From the NCBI GenBank assembly GCA_035041965.1, contig JAPYMA010000289.1:124001-188000 (forward strand): a DNA stretch of 64,000 nucleotides, given 5' to 3'. This stretch comes from Anisakis pegreffii. Its lineage: Eukaryota > Nematoda > Chromadorea > Rhabditida > Anisakidae. The notes under the pieces were generated by a model. That model had not been told where the DNA came from, did not search any database, and worked only from the letters and a program-made list of their open reading frames with translations. Shown piece by piece: positions 14,401 to 25,669 of this stretch; position 1 is the first letter of the stretch; each line of letters begins with the position of its first letter. The translations under genes and the position numbers were made by a program.

Positions 14401-17400
14401 ACTTCTCAAATTAATCTGATATAATGAGAGTATTGAAAGTTGACAAATCTAAAACTGCAATCGGAACCGTCCATTTGTAATAACTCACAGTGACCGTCAG
14501 TGACATCTTATGCCATGCTGATCATTTTCAAATTTTACATTCCACTACTGGTGGTACTGGCTTTGAGAAAATTCTAAACGGATCACCTCATGAAACAATT
14601 ATTCGAAGCATGTGCGAATTTGGTTGTTTCAGTGCATATGGACCTCCAATGCCGGAAATAGTTTGGCTGAAGAATGGTGATAGACTAGCAGATGAGCAAT
14701 CGGTTGAGGGTCATTCAACATTACGTATTGACGTACACGATACGAGTGCATCTGGCACTTACGTTTGTATGGCACAAAATGTGGTTGGTGCCAGTCGGAC
14801 ACAAGCTAGAATCACAGTTGACAGCAACGGTCCGAACAGTACCGAGAAACGAGTTCGTTGCATTGCATTGTACTGAGTGTTGATCATGACCTGGCTGCTC
14901 GATTGTCTTGTTCTCGATTTAAGTTTTGCCACTTTTGTATTCCTCGATGTTTGTTGCATTGATATTTCAGGAAAACATTCAACATATCGCACTTCTAACA
15001 TGTTTTGAGAATGGAATTCCACAACGTGAAGGAGTTACGTGGGCTATTCATGGCGATCAGTTGAATAAAGATGATGAGAAAATTCACTTGATGAACAACG
15101 GTTCATTGGTCATCTTTGATGCAAATAATGTTTCTGTAGGTTTATTCTCGTCAATTATCTCAATTACACCCTCAGATGTTTACACAACAAAATCTCGAGT
15201 TGATCACTGATCACGATTCTCATATATCTGATTACCGATGATCTACAATTTCGAATATGCTATTCCTTTTATCTGAATAAATGATATCTAGCATTCCTCG
15301 GTCACATGGACTTCAATTACTAGTCGTTGTCGAGTCCAATTTTTTAATCAACTGTTTAGAATTCTCTGGCAACAGAGTTCCTCTGTTACTCAATAAAGAA
15401 TCATTTGAACGGCAATTGATAGTTCAATAATAGTCTGCAGTAATCGAAATTATGATATACGACGAGAATGAAATCATTTGGTTCGGTGATTCTATGATTG
15501 TCATTTCTTATACATGATCTCTAATTTAAGCCGGTTGATTTACTTTCGTATGAATGTTACGTATATGATCGACTTCGAAAAGCCGATTTGGAGTATATGG
15601 ATGTGGTTGATGGTGTGCCAAAGGTAGTCGTTCATCAGAACAAGATGTACACTCGACCTGGTGACGACATTATCGTCGACTGTCAACTTCAATCACAACC
15701 ATTGACCACCAAATTGCAGTGGACCAAGAATGATGTGCCACTTGCTATCGATGAACGAATCAGAATCTTGGTAGGTTAGATTATCGCATCGATTGAACTT
15801 TTGATGGAGTTTTGCTTTTATTTCATTATCTTTTTGCATGGCTTGCATACTATGAACTCAAAATATGAACGTTATCTGATCGCTTTAATGTATTTTTCAT
15901 CGGAAGTCAAATTTTGGTCGGCATTACCGATCGTCTGTGATCTGTGCCTCGTCGTAAATACACCACAAAGATTATTTTTTATCGTCAATGTCTTTTATAA
16001 TTCAGCCAAATAATTCTCTTCAAATCAAAAATCTTCGACTTTCTGACCGTGCATCATACAAATGTCGTGTTTCAAACAAACACGGCAAATCCTGGGATGG
16101 TTTGGATGTCATTGTTCAAGGTTATTTTGAGAACTCATAATGCAATTCTTTCTCTTTCTTTCTCTTTGAACTTTACTTTGCATTTCATGATAGTACATTC
16201 AAAAGAAGTTTCATTAAGAAGATGGCTTCATTTTCGATAGTTGATATAGCGAAGATAATGATAGATTCAGAGCAATTTGAATACTTTGATAAATTAGCAG
16301 GAATGAATTCTTTTCAGATGGTCCATCATCAGTTGTTGGTTTCATCGATGGTACTGTCAATAATGAACCGATAACGAATCAGGCACTCTATATGAATGTC
16401 ACCCCGGAGGTATATGATAATGAGGTTTATATCAAAATCGACAATCTCGTTGAAAATTATGGTTGGTTCTTTATTAGAATATTTATTCTATAGTTTTATA
16501 AATGCTTGTTGATTGTTGTCGCAATCTGAAATGAAAACTGATTATTTTGATCATCTGGAAAATCTCTGAGAGTTATTTGCAAAGGTCCGTTTTCCTATCA
16601 AGACAAAGTCTGCAAGAAAAGGTGGTGCATTGATGGATGACTGCATGTTCCAATTTTTGTTGCAACTTGGCTACACGTTTTGATTTTAGTTGGAGTCTTT
16701 CTAAGTTCCTCAGCTTCAGAATTGTTCCAGATAGTGTGCGTTCATTCTTATTTTATCGACAACTAATTTTCAGATCCTGCGACGGGCGCTATGCTCAGCT
16801 ACATGTCAGCACCATGCAAGGAATTTGCCTATGATCCAGGCCAACGGAACAAACCGTTAAATTCGGCAAAGTTTGAAAAATTGACTGATTATCGCTTTGA
16901 CAGCGGTGAACGGATGCATGTTAAGCAAAAAGGACGTGCGCTGGATGGTTCATATTTGCAAATGGACGTTCTCTTTGATGGGCATTTACCGAAGGCGAAA
17001 AATGATGTGGGTTTTGAGCAGATTCGTGATTGTTTCTAGATGAGAAACTTGATAAAATATGAAAATGTAACACATGCTGCTTGCGGAACATTTCACTCAA
17101 TCATTCTTCGAAGGAATGTGATTCCTTCCTCGAAAGAGTTTTTGTCTTTTGCTTCAGTGATCAATGTCTTACTTCATCGTTCTTGTCTTCTTATCAATTT
17201 GGAAACTATCGCAACAAATTCAACACGGATGCCAGTGAACTTGCAAAAGTTGTGGAGTTGTAATAGAAATGAACGATGACGTATTGCAGAACTCGGTGTC
17301 ATTAGATGATACAGTGGAAGAGATGGTCGAAGAAGCGCCTGGATTAATTCGAGGCCATGGGCATTCAGTACTTCAGCTCGGAAAGCATACACGTATTCCA

Positions 17401-20400
17401 TTTCAGTAAGTTTGAAGTTTTTTTCCTTTAAAGGCGAGACCACCTGATCAAGTGTGCGGTTTCAATTAATAAACTGTTTGTCGAACTACAATAAAGCTCA
17501 GGTGGTCATATCCGATGGTCGTTGAAGATAGGTGGAAGAAGAAATGGATTCGTTCATTGTGTATCTTTGAATGGTCCCGAAATCCCCGAAGTCTGCCAAA
17601 GTTTCTCTTTTGTAGATTTGATCGCTGTGAGTTCTGTTTTCAGATGGAATCACAGTATTAGTTATGATGCATCAAAGGGAATGAGTATTGGGCCAGGAAA
17701 AACACTGAAGATGAACGTCAAATCTAATCATTTGACCAGCGATCAAGGCTATAAAATCGCTGCTAAAGCAAGCCGTACATCGAAATGTCCCCAAGGGTAT
17801 GAAACAATCAATGGATTTTGTGAAGGTTAAAACATTGAGTTATTTTTATTTTCCGCATAGCTCTTGAATGCCACAAGTTTTAGCTGGATGCATTTAACGG
17901 AATGCATCCACAAGTTGTGTACTGCAGAGGTCAGAACGTATTCAATTTCATTAAATAGGTATCGACGAACTTCTGTGACATAAATAATTCAAGATATCGA
18001 TGAATGTGCGTCGAATCCGAACGTTTGCGGTGATGAGGCGATATGCGTGAATAACGATGGTGGATTTAGTTGTGAGAGGGAATGTCCAGCAGGGTATAAA
18101 GTGAAATGGGATGGGTCTTGTAAGGATATTGATGAGTGCTCGCTTGGTTTACATAATTGCACTCGTGGAACACAATGCACCAATACCAAAGGTACCTCCA
18201 CTGTCAAACTTGCTTTTGCAAGAAGACTCCTTCTACCTTTGTTTGCGATCGCACTAAATGATCTCTTGCAGTTGTACCTTAATGCAAAAACATTCACTGA
18301 TCTAATCGCATTGCAGAGATTATTCTGCAATGTTGAAATTTATTACAACATCGCTATCACGGAAATAATACCTCACAATGACAAAATTAAAAGCATCAGT
18401 AGAACAAGGCACATCTGAATTTAGAGTAACTGAAAGAGGTGCCTTCAATCGAAGCAGAGTACAAAGCAGATTCATATGTGGCGCTCTCTGTTGAGATATC
18501 GCATTTTTGAGATACTGTTTCTGAAGTGTTTAATTGAATTTAGGAGGGTTCAAATGCGATACCGAATGTCTTGACGGATATTTTCTGAATAAAAATGGTG
18601 AATGTGAAGGTGAGATCTCATTTAAAACATTACTTATGACGCATTAATTTCAAAGTCTTTTTTTTCATTCATTCTTTCCATTAATGTAGCACTCATTATC
18701 AAAATGTAAAACTAATTATCAAACAAACAGTGCTTGAATCGATGTTATCACTTTAAGCGCATGTGTGATGGCTTTTACATATGTTGCTCCAATGAATTCA
18801 TCTCGTCATGAATCATGAACATTTCTCTTCATTTGTGATACGTTGTTTATCACAAATCCCTAACAATAAGACTTTTATGTTTCTTTGACTGAGCATATTT
18901 CATTTTTGTTATCCAATTTTCGGTACATTATTACCTACACTGAGTTGGAATTCGTTGAATTCTTCGTAGTATCAGCTTATTTTGAGATATTGATGAATGC
19001 GCTACATCCTCACCATGTGACGAAGAATTGGAATGCCTCAATCAAATGGGATCTTACTCCTGTCTGTGTCCTTCTGGATTCCCAGCAGACGAAGACGGAA
19101 TATGTGAAGGTAATATGTCGGCTTATATCACTCCAATGTTGCCTATTAGTGCTCACCTAGCAGTTTTTGTTTGAGTTTGCGAAACGATGTTTTCTTAAAT
19201 GCTGACATTTACTTCATATCGCGTTGATAGGATCCTTTGTGATGAACGTTCATTGGTTCAAGTATATGAGCAATGATCAGTATTCCGAGCATCTTCGACT
19301 AGAGTTCTAAGGTTCAAACTGAGCTGTACGAGTGATCTGATCGCATGTTTCCATCTGTATCTGAAATCTTTTGGAAAGGATACCGAAGGATTAGCTCCGA
19401 GATTACATATGTGTTCCAACCAGGTTCAACTTCAATTGGACCCCTCAAGTAGTGTTGACAGAAGCGAATAAAGAACTTTGTTGGTGAATGTAGTCCGTGA
19501 TCAGATTTTCACAATGTTCCCTTACCTCAAAACATTTATTCCACTCTATTTATTTCACTGAATTATATCATACTCTCAACATTTACGCATTGAAATAAAC
19601 CAAGAATTTGTCTTTGAAGGTTATTCGAATGAGGATGACTTATCGTCGAGAACGTTGAGTTATGATGACGAAGATGAAGAGCAGCATGGATGTCCTTTTG
19701 GTTATCAGTGGAATGGAAAGATTTGTGAAGGTTCCAAAGTTTTGTTTTTTGGAAAACGCAAATTTCATCTTAAGACTCTTCACAAAAATTCAAGTTTTGG
19801 AACTAGCGAACTGCACAATTTTTCATGATTTGCTAGCGGTCTTGATGAGAAGTATTCCGTGAATGTAACTTGTTACGCTCACAGAATTAATAGATGATGA
19901 ATGAAACTCTAACTCCTGCCGTGAAGTCACAAGGAAGTTCTCAGCTCTAAAAACGAACGTATTACATCTGACAGAATAACTAAAATATCTGGGTGTGAAG
20001 GTATTCATACGAATAATAGATATTAATCGATTTCATGCGTTTTGCTGTGGTTTTTTTCAATAATTTTGTTATTGAATCCTCAGATTGACAAAGTGATTCT
20101 GCCTCAATTAGGGTTTTTGTATCTGGTTTTTCTTTCTCTGCTTTTTCTTCCGCATAAAAGTTTTTCTTTCAAAACCGTCGTTCGCGTGGTTCGTGTTCAG
20201 CTTTTGTTCTCATGAATTCATCAAGGCCATCCTGTTTTCTTCATTATATCCGATACGTTCGTGTTCTCATCAGTTGTTATTCTAGATATCAATGAATGTG
20301 CGTTTGAATCACCATGTCAGTACGAGTGTCATAATTTACCGGGTAGTTATGAATGTGAATGCCCTGATGGATATGAAGTGGACGAGGGTGATTGTATAGG

Positions 20401-22241
20401 TTAATATCATTAAATTTCAGCTTTTTTTTTGAAGTTTCACTCTTTTTACATCATATTTCGTTATAGGTATTTTTGTCTCGAGAGTTTTAACTTTTTAAAT
20501 GAACATGCATATCACATAGACCGGTGGTTCTCACCGTCGGATGCTCCACATTACCCCTTTCGGTGGATTGGCAGGCCGTCACTACTCTCCTACAAGAACG
20601 CACTACTTCCACGAATTCAGTCCCGAAAGACGATTGAAAACAATATGCCTGAGTATCGCATTTATAAATATGAAAACAATAATTTTCGATCCAGAATGCC
20701 ACAGTACATCCACCACAGCGTAATACACATTTATCACAAACCAGATACCTATGACATATTACATGCAGTGGTTAGAAAACTTATCAGAACTTTCTGGTGC
20801 TAGAAAATAGTAATATGGATGAATTCAGAAATACCCGCTCGTCTCGCACCAAACCAATGATCTTTTCTGCCGCTCAATCGATTCTTACTGCTTATGAGAG
20901 ACGATGTTAACCAATTTATTCAAGAAGTCACGAAATACTTGTGATTACTTCAAAGTGTCTTTTATTTGGGCCTAGACCAACTGAAAATACTCAAAAAATA
21001 GGAGAAAGAAGAGTGTTGCCATAAGTGAGCCGCGTTTAGGTGCACGATTGAAAAAAAAACACCGCAACAATAGCATTTTATCATAATAAAACAAGTGCAC
21101 GAAGTACTAATTTCCCGATCTCCTCCATCATCTCATGAAACCCCCAGATTACCTCCAAGGGGGTAATTTCCCTCTGTGAGAACCTCTGACATAGACCATT
21201 TTAATGCGGAAAGAGAAAGTTATAATGAATAATAATTTGTATTCGATGTCACAATTGAGTTTTCAATCTTCAAATGGTTGCACTTTTGTGAAGAGATGAT
21301 ATTCAATATCAAAGTTTAAGCTGTCATTTAATGTTCAATGACTTCTCGAAGTTTGTATTTGTTTTTTCGATATCGATGAATGTGCCGACGAGCCGTGTAC
21401 TGATGAAGAATTGTGCTTCAATAAACTAGGGACGTTCGAATGCATCGCAGATCCGTGCCCAGTCGGATATTACCTCGATATATCGTTCGTATTAGTTTTC
21501 GTCTTCTCATTGTTTCGAAACGGATATTTTGATTGCATTATCACTAAAGTTGGCTATCAGTTTGTTTGGCAAATCATTTGTATGCGACACGTGAAATTCA
21601 AAACAACCTTCAATGGATTTCAGCCAATGTGTACCGAATTGCTTGAACTGTTCGCTGAAACCGATAACAATTCATATGCTGTCTGTGCCATCAGGTCTGA
21701 AGATAGGCACATCAATGCTCCGATTAACAGCCTACGATTCTCAATCGAGAGTGTTACATCGTACACGTTTCCATCTAAAATCTTCTGGCAAGTACTTTCG
21801 CCGAGCACCGTTCACATTGAAGGTTCGTTTGCCTGTCTATTTCATTTTTTTGACTTTTGACGGTAATTTCAATTACTGTAAATTTAAAGAAAAATGTAGT
21901 GGTTAAGGTTTATTTTAGCGGCAGTTAATTGTTTTGTGGTGATATTTGAACAATGATTTAAGAATTTTATATTATTGGCTATAAAAAGTTATGCAACTAA
22001 ATTTATTACGAGCAGATATATCCATAAATATCATCAAATCAGCGGAGATGACATAGAAGTGATATGATAGTTATGATTGTAGAATGAAGGTGGTCGAGCG
22101 GTATTACAAACTGTGAAACCATTAGTGCCAAACTCAAGTCATCGATTGACAGTGAGGAGTATATCGAGATCACCATTCACTAAAAGAAAATATCACAGTG
22201 ATTTTATTGTTTTCATATCGGTCTCTGATCATCCTTTTTGA
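2404..22241 (+). CDS. him-4: Hemicentin (HIM-4-like extracellular matrix protein), 5' partial, 35 exons
   Basis: Hemicentins are secreted matrix proteins that assemble into tracks at cell junctions and basement membranes; in C. elegans HIM-4 also supports germline cellularisation and cleavage-furrow stability. The order seen is the hemicentin order: tandem Ig I-set domains, one G2F (nidogen-like) domain, calcium-binding EGF repeats and a fibulin-type C-terminal module ending in TGA at 22239-22241. The 35 exons total 5,087 bases; with the one base owed by the phase-1 start they give 1,696 codons (1,695 residues) with no frame break. Most Ig and EGF modules begin at phase-1 introns. The N-terminal VWA domain and most Ig repeats expected for the family (C. 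elegans has 48) are not in the window, so the gene is either 5' truncated here or its upstream exons lie beyond the left edge. Exon lists are in the sub-entries. The symbol is assigned by architecture only. Confidence 0.9.
6961..6998. repeat. Short tandem repeat, 15-bp unit
   Basis: The unit TCAAAGCTATATTTT occurs twice in tandem with a partial third copy, inside a hemicentin intron. No function suggested. Confidence 0.7.
8920..10194 (-). CDS. Possible nested minus-strand gene in a hemicentin intron (last exon plus one candidate exon)
   Basis: The better-supported part is complement(8920..9176). On the minus strand it follows a 3' splice site (TTGATTTCAG) and is open for 85 codons to a TAG. 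It reads PVYKSQEEIREKMNAVDLEQ and then an amphipathic, probably helical stretch, an Asn/Asp-rich part and a basic end (HRLYQRK). Composition and codon use are protein-like. A candidate preceding exon at about complement(10104..10194) (SESTREGRVQNDDYSFSS...) ends at a GTAACT donor in phase 1, which matches the phase-1 entry of the last exon. No start codon or signal sequence was found and I do not recognise the product. It lies in the 3.5-kb intron between hemicentin exons 8001-8160 and 11644-11778, the longest intron in that gene. Confidence 0.35.
13761..14333 (+). other. Hemicentin inter-Ig linker with conserved-looking cysteines (exons 13761-13897 and 14092-14333)
   Basis: Between Ig8 and Ig9 about 110 residues do not look like an Ig domain. 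The first exon reads PIKDYKVIWVECDEMGNPVK and continues with a Pro/Asp-rich segment; the second begins HALTGCPSSPTNATEISS and passes through IRCLPGVRG before Ig9 starts near 14255. Three cysteines (in ECDE, TGCP and IRCL) are spaced so that a small disulfide fold is possible. The 3' splice site at 14091 is weak (no pyrimidine tract), but phase 0 on both sides and the stop just upstream fix it well. Vertebrate hemicentins have thrombospondin repeats after their Ig array and nematode ones do not; this module has no TSP WxxW pattern. I do not recognise it. Confidence 0.6.
16318..17825 (+). other. Hemicentin G2F (nidogen/fibulin-like beta-barrel) domain
   Basis: Exons 16318-16461, 16774-17006, 17290-17405 and 17644-17825. 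It starts GPSSVVGFIDGTVNNEPI, the usual entry to a G2F domain after the last Ig, continues through CKEFAYDPGQRNKP and GLIRGHGHSVLQLGKHTRIP, and closes with FQWNHSISYDASKGM. The last exon also encodes KCPQGYETINGFCE, the start of the EGF region. Phases run 1, 1, 0, 2, 1 without a break. In nidogen this fold binds perlecan and collagen IV; whether this one does is unknown. Confidence 0.82.
17994..22241 (+). other. Hemicentin calcium-binding EGF repeats and fibulin-like C-terminus
   Basis: Exons 17994-18191 (one cbEGF plus the start of a second), 18544-18609, 18987-19109, 19620-19730, 20286-20399, 21370-21484, 21624-21822 and 22083-22241. The EGF exons start D-I/D-E/N-E-C (IDECASNP, IDECATSS, INECAFES, IDECADEP), the calcium-binding consensus, each after a phase-1 intron. 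Exon 19620-19730 is an acidic Ser/Asp/Glu-rich insert ending in a Cys pair (GCPFGYQWNGKICE). The last two exons encode the C-terminal module, with PNCLNCSLKPITIHML, RLTAYDSQSRVLHRTRFHLK and LTVRSISRSPF, as at fibulin and hemicentin ends. The 3' splice site of exon 21370 lacks AG; see findings. Confidence 0.85.
20514..21196 (+). mobile_element. hAT-like non-autonomous DNA transposon (MITE), 667 bp, with 8-bp target site duplication
   Basis: The element runs 20522-21188. The left end is CGGTGGTTCTCACC; the right end, read in reverse complement, is CAGAGGTTCTCACAG. These match each other over GGTTCTCAC and fit the CAGNGGTTCTCA type of hAT terminal repeat. ACATAGAC flanks it on both sides (20514-20521 and 21189-21196), the 8-bp duplication typical of hAT insertion. 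It carries no transposase frame, so it would have moved in trans. It sits in the hemicentin intron 20400-21369, just upstream of the exon with the abnormal 3' splice site. A diverged relative lies at 58162-58868. Confidence 0.75.
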
Positions 22242-25200
22242 TTTGACTCACATTCTCATTGTTTCAATAGAGGTTCATTTTTGTATAGATATTGAAAATG
22301 GTACTTGTCGAATTTTCGTGTCTTGTTCTCTGTCTTATGTTTTATCGGGCCCCAATCGTAGGCACTTACACAGTGTGTGAAGCACCTTAAAAAAAGTTGG
22401 TCAATACACACAAAAAGTTGATAAGGCAAAAACAAGCAAATTTCAACAATGATGAACAGACCAGTATTTTTTGAATTTTTCTTTGCAATTCAAAAAAATA
22501 ATATTCCACACGTCTGCCTACAATAAAAAAGTATGCTACACGTTTGCTTGCTTAATCGAGTCAACGTCAATTGCCAATTTTCATTTGATTTGATTAGTAC
22601 GGTTTAAGACTGAGCTGAATCAGTCGCTCATACGAACAGATTCAAGCAAAAATATGCACCAGTCACATCAGATTCAACATTGTTCAGTAATGCACATTAA
22701 TTCGAAGAATAAAATGCCTTTTATGACTGCTATAATATTTTTGTGATTCATTCGCAATTCAAAACAACACGACTTCTAATGGAACATGCAGATAAACTGT
22801 CACTCTGTTCTGTGAATATTGTCATTTAACACGTTATCAAAACCTTGAATTCTCCTAATTTTCTATCTATGACGTTGTCCTGAATAGTGAACGTTGCGAA
22901 GTTTTATTGGCATTTGTAGTTTAAAGAATTGGAATCAAAAAAGAAATTTTATTGCAAGTATGTGAGTGGTCGTTTGACGAGCTTAATTAACCAATAACCA
23001 GAAATTGCAGAATAAGATTTCATTCAGTGTCAAATTCTCATCTAACTGCAACGCAAATAAATTTATTTTTCAAATCAATAAACCTTTGTTTTGTGAATTA
23101 TGCATTGCTCACCATTCAAATAAACTGTTTTACATCAATTTCTTTTCTAAGTGTATACACAGTAAAGGATGAAAGTATGCATGCGATATTATTCAGTCCA
23201 TAATCCAGTTCGAGATGTAAGACGATAATCACGCACCAATGTCTTTCAAGAGGATTTTCGGTGTTCCAAGATTAAATTGGTTCCTTAGAACAATTAGGTT
23301 TGTAGGTCGAAAGAACAGCGGGCTGTAGACCTGTCGATATTTCAGTTTTTGAACCCATTTGTTTGGAGCCAGTATGGAGCGTTTAGGGGCAATGATATTT
23401 CTATCACAGCGTCACAGAAAATAAAAAATGATTTCGTGGTGGGAAACTAATCATTGTTCAAAACGATTGTAAGTCAAGTGATCAAAAAGTGCAGTTCTAA
23501 TCCGTGTTCTCCATTGTTTCTGAGGAAAACCTCGGCTGACCGAAAACAAACACAATTTGGAGAACATCTAGTACTTGAAGATAGGCGTAGAAAAAAGCTG
23601 AAGTGTAGGCTCCAATCGTTTCCAGTGAAAAAGAATCGAAGTTTACATTCTCATCTGAAAACCTCATTGAAGTGAGTTTCTAGGAATGGAAGAGAATGCT
23701 AGTGTAAGGTTGTGAATATCACCAAAATTAATACAACTCATGCTGAGAACTACGTTATGTTTCTCTTACGATTATAAGAGAGTAAAACTAAACCATAGAA
23801 TTGAACATTGTTTTGCAAAATAAAGTAACCAAGACCGGAAAATACTGGATCTTCAATATTTCGAAGACCATTCAAAGATCAAACACTTTTCGTTACTCGT
23901 ACACGATCACCATAATCGCTGCTGATTATATTCACTTCCATTCAGTGTGGTTTGAATCGTTATTGTTTGATAGCAATTTCCATCGTCCGTCCTCAATCAA
24001 CCATTTTAAAAGAGCAAAAAAGAATACATGAAAAGAAAAACTTTGCAAACAGGATTCGAAATTACATGTACGTATCAGAGCGGGATTGGAGGAATGAATC
24101 TTCGAGGGCTGCTCATTTGTTTATGTATCCTTTCGTTTTTGAAGAGGAGGTAATTGAGTTGAGTGCTCAAATTATAATGCAATAGTGTCTTATTTCAGTT
24201 CGATTGGGTTGATTCGCCTTAGTGACAGTAAGACATGTACATGAATTGATTCGATTGAGTTGAGAAATTTGATTTCGTTTATCGCAGAAAATGTCTCATA
24301 TACGCATTATATATGTGATGAAGGATGAATCAAAGATGAATTCACTTGTTCATGAGACAACTTTCGTTCAGCCATAATGTAATTAAGTATCATTTAGCGT
24401 GAACGTATGAACACAGCGATAATTCAAGGATGTTGATTAATTGAAGTGGCATAAAGTGATGTAAGCAATAATAAGCAATTGTCGAAAAATGCGAGTCCAT
24501 TATCAGATCGGTCCTTAGATGAACGATACAACTGAACGTTGTTGAATAATTCGAATGGATTACGTATAATTAAGAAATGGATGTGAGTGAGTGAGTGAGT
24601 GAATGTCTTCGTCGCTCATTTAGATCAACTCCTCGCAATTATTCGTATTCATCTTGTGTGTTGCTCATCAACGCGATTGCTTCCATTCATGCAAGTAAAC
24701 TCAGTTGTTTTTTATTACCTGTTTCATTTTGCCATATAAATCCATTATTTCATTACCGGTTCACTCATCTTGACTGCTCAGATCAACTTTGTTAATGTTT
24801 CATGGTCATCAATAATTATAGATAAAGTGGTATCAATGCTAAATTCAGCCCGTCCACGCTCTCTCAATTTCCGCTGACGATTGCTTTGACTATAAAAATT
24901 ATGGGCCATATTCGTTTTTCATCGTTCCTTTATAAATGTTTAATCCGTTTACGTTCAAAAAGTGATATACTTGTGCTCCCAAGAATTCACATCTATGACT
25001 GTCCATCCTCAGTGGTGAGAAAAAATTTGCAACGTATTTTTTAACGAATAAGTTTACCAGTCGCAATAGGATAGTCGTTTTGTCTCAAGATCTCACAGTA
25101 TTAGGAGATACCTGAACAATGTGCGAAAAGTAATACATTCAACATGAAATTTTGAACGATGTAGTTTTTTTGCTTAATAAATGTTATGAGAATCTTCACA

Positions 25201-25669
25201 CACGACATTGTTAAAATGACTCCAAGGTCATTTTGCATTGTAATCATGGCAGGAAGATGCGCCCTTCAATGATTTGTTATTTTGCTGATTCTTTGCATTG
25301 AAGTTACCTGCCTGCACCGAGACTTATGTTTGTTTTCCGCTGAAGTTTTTTTGATCCTGATATTCATTCAACTGAAGGAATGTATTGACAATTCGTGTAA
25401 TTTCACTCTCACATATATGTTTAGGTACATCCCAATTCGAAGTTTCGCTCTTGATAGCGTAATTTCATCTATTCTATTGCCGGCCTGAAGTTGGACGGAG
25501 TTGTTCGCGTTAGAAATCTCAGTTTGAAAGGTGATTAAAGGTGTTGGAATATAAGAATTTCCTACAACTGCTTCTGATGGTATGTACTGAAACATCACTG
25601 CAGTTATTTGCGAATGTTGCAATTGCCAGCTGTTTAGTGATGAGACTTGCATATTGAAGTACCGATGAC
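22242..25669. other. Intergenic region between hemicentin and the MH2 gene
   Basis: About 3.4 kb. It should contain the hemicentin 3' UTR at its left and the promoter or 5' UTR of the MH2 gene at its right. Open frames here (for example 23454-23675, Lys/Arg-rich) lack splice support. A short (GAGT)n run is at 24583-24602. I see no RNA gene. Confidence 0.5.
22522..22527 (+). terminator. Candidate polyadenylation signal of hemicentin
   Basis: AATAAA about 280 bases after the hemicentin stop codon. Nearest clear match to the consensus; not confirmed by any transcript. Confidence 0.3.

Larger units (their letters stand above)
2404..16120 (+). other. Hemicentin Ig array: eleven Ig I-set domains
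   Basis: Ig1 2404-2583 and 3013-3117; Ig2 3197-3340 and 3643-3774; Ig3 4105-4216, 4508-4580 and 4749-4845; Ig4 5164-5321 and 5646-5751; Ig5 6030-6191 and 6599-6715; Ig6 7155-7267 and 8001-8160; Ig7 11644-11778 and 12023-12163; Ig8 13096-13242 and 13510-13635; Ig9 end of 14092-14333 plus 14633-14852; Ig10 14971-15135 and start of 15531-15770; Ig11 rest of 15531-15770 plus 16006-16120. The first half of each domain shows the B-strand Cys and the C-strand Trp (for example ITCNAYGEPIPVITW). The second half shows the DxGxYxC motif and the N-x-A/G-G turn (for example GVYRCVARNVAG). Almost every domain is split once between these halves, usually with phase-1 introns at domain borders. Ig3 has an extra intron right after the Trp codon. 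Ig9 and Ig10 are split differently from the others. Confidence 0.9.

Noticed and set aside
20429..20803. 124-codon frame in the hemicentin EGF intron
   Set aside because: Most of it lies in the hAT-like MITE and it has no transposase motif.
23454..23675. Lys/Arg-rich 73-codon plus-strand frame
   Set aside because: Isolated, no splice partner, no recognisable motif; treated as chance.
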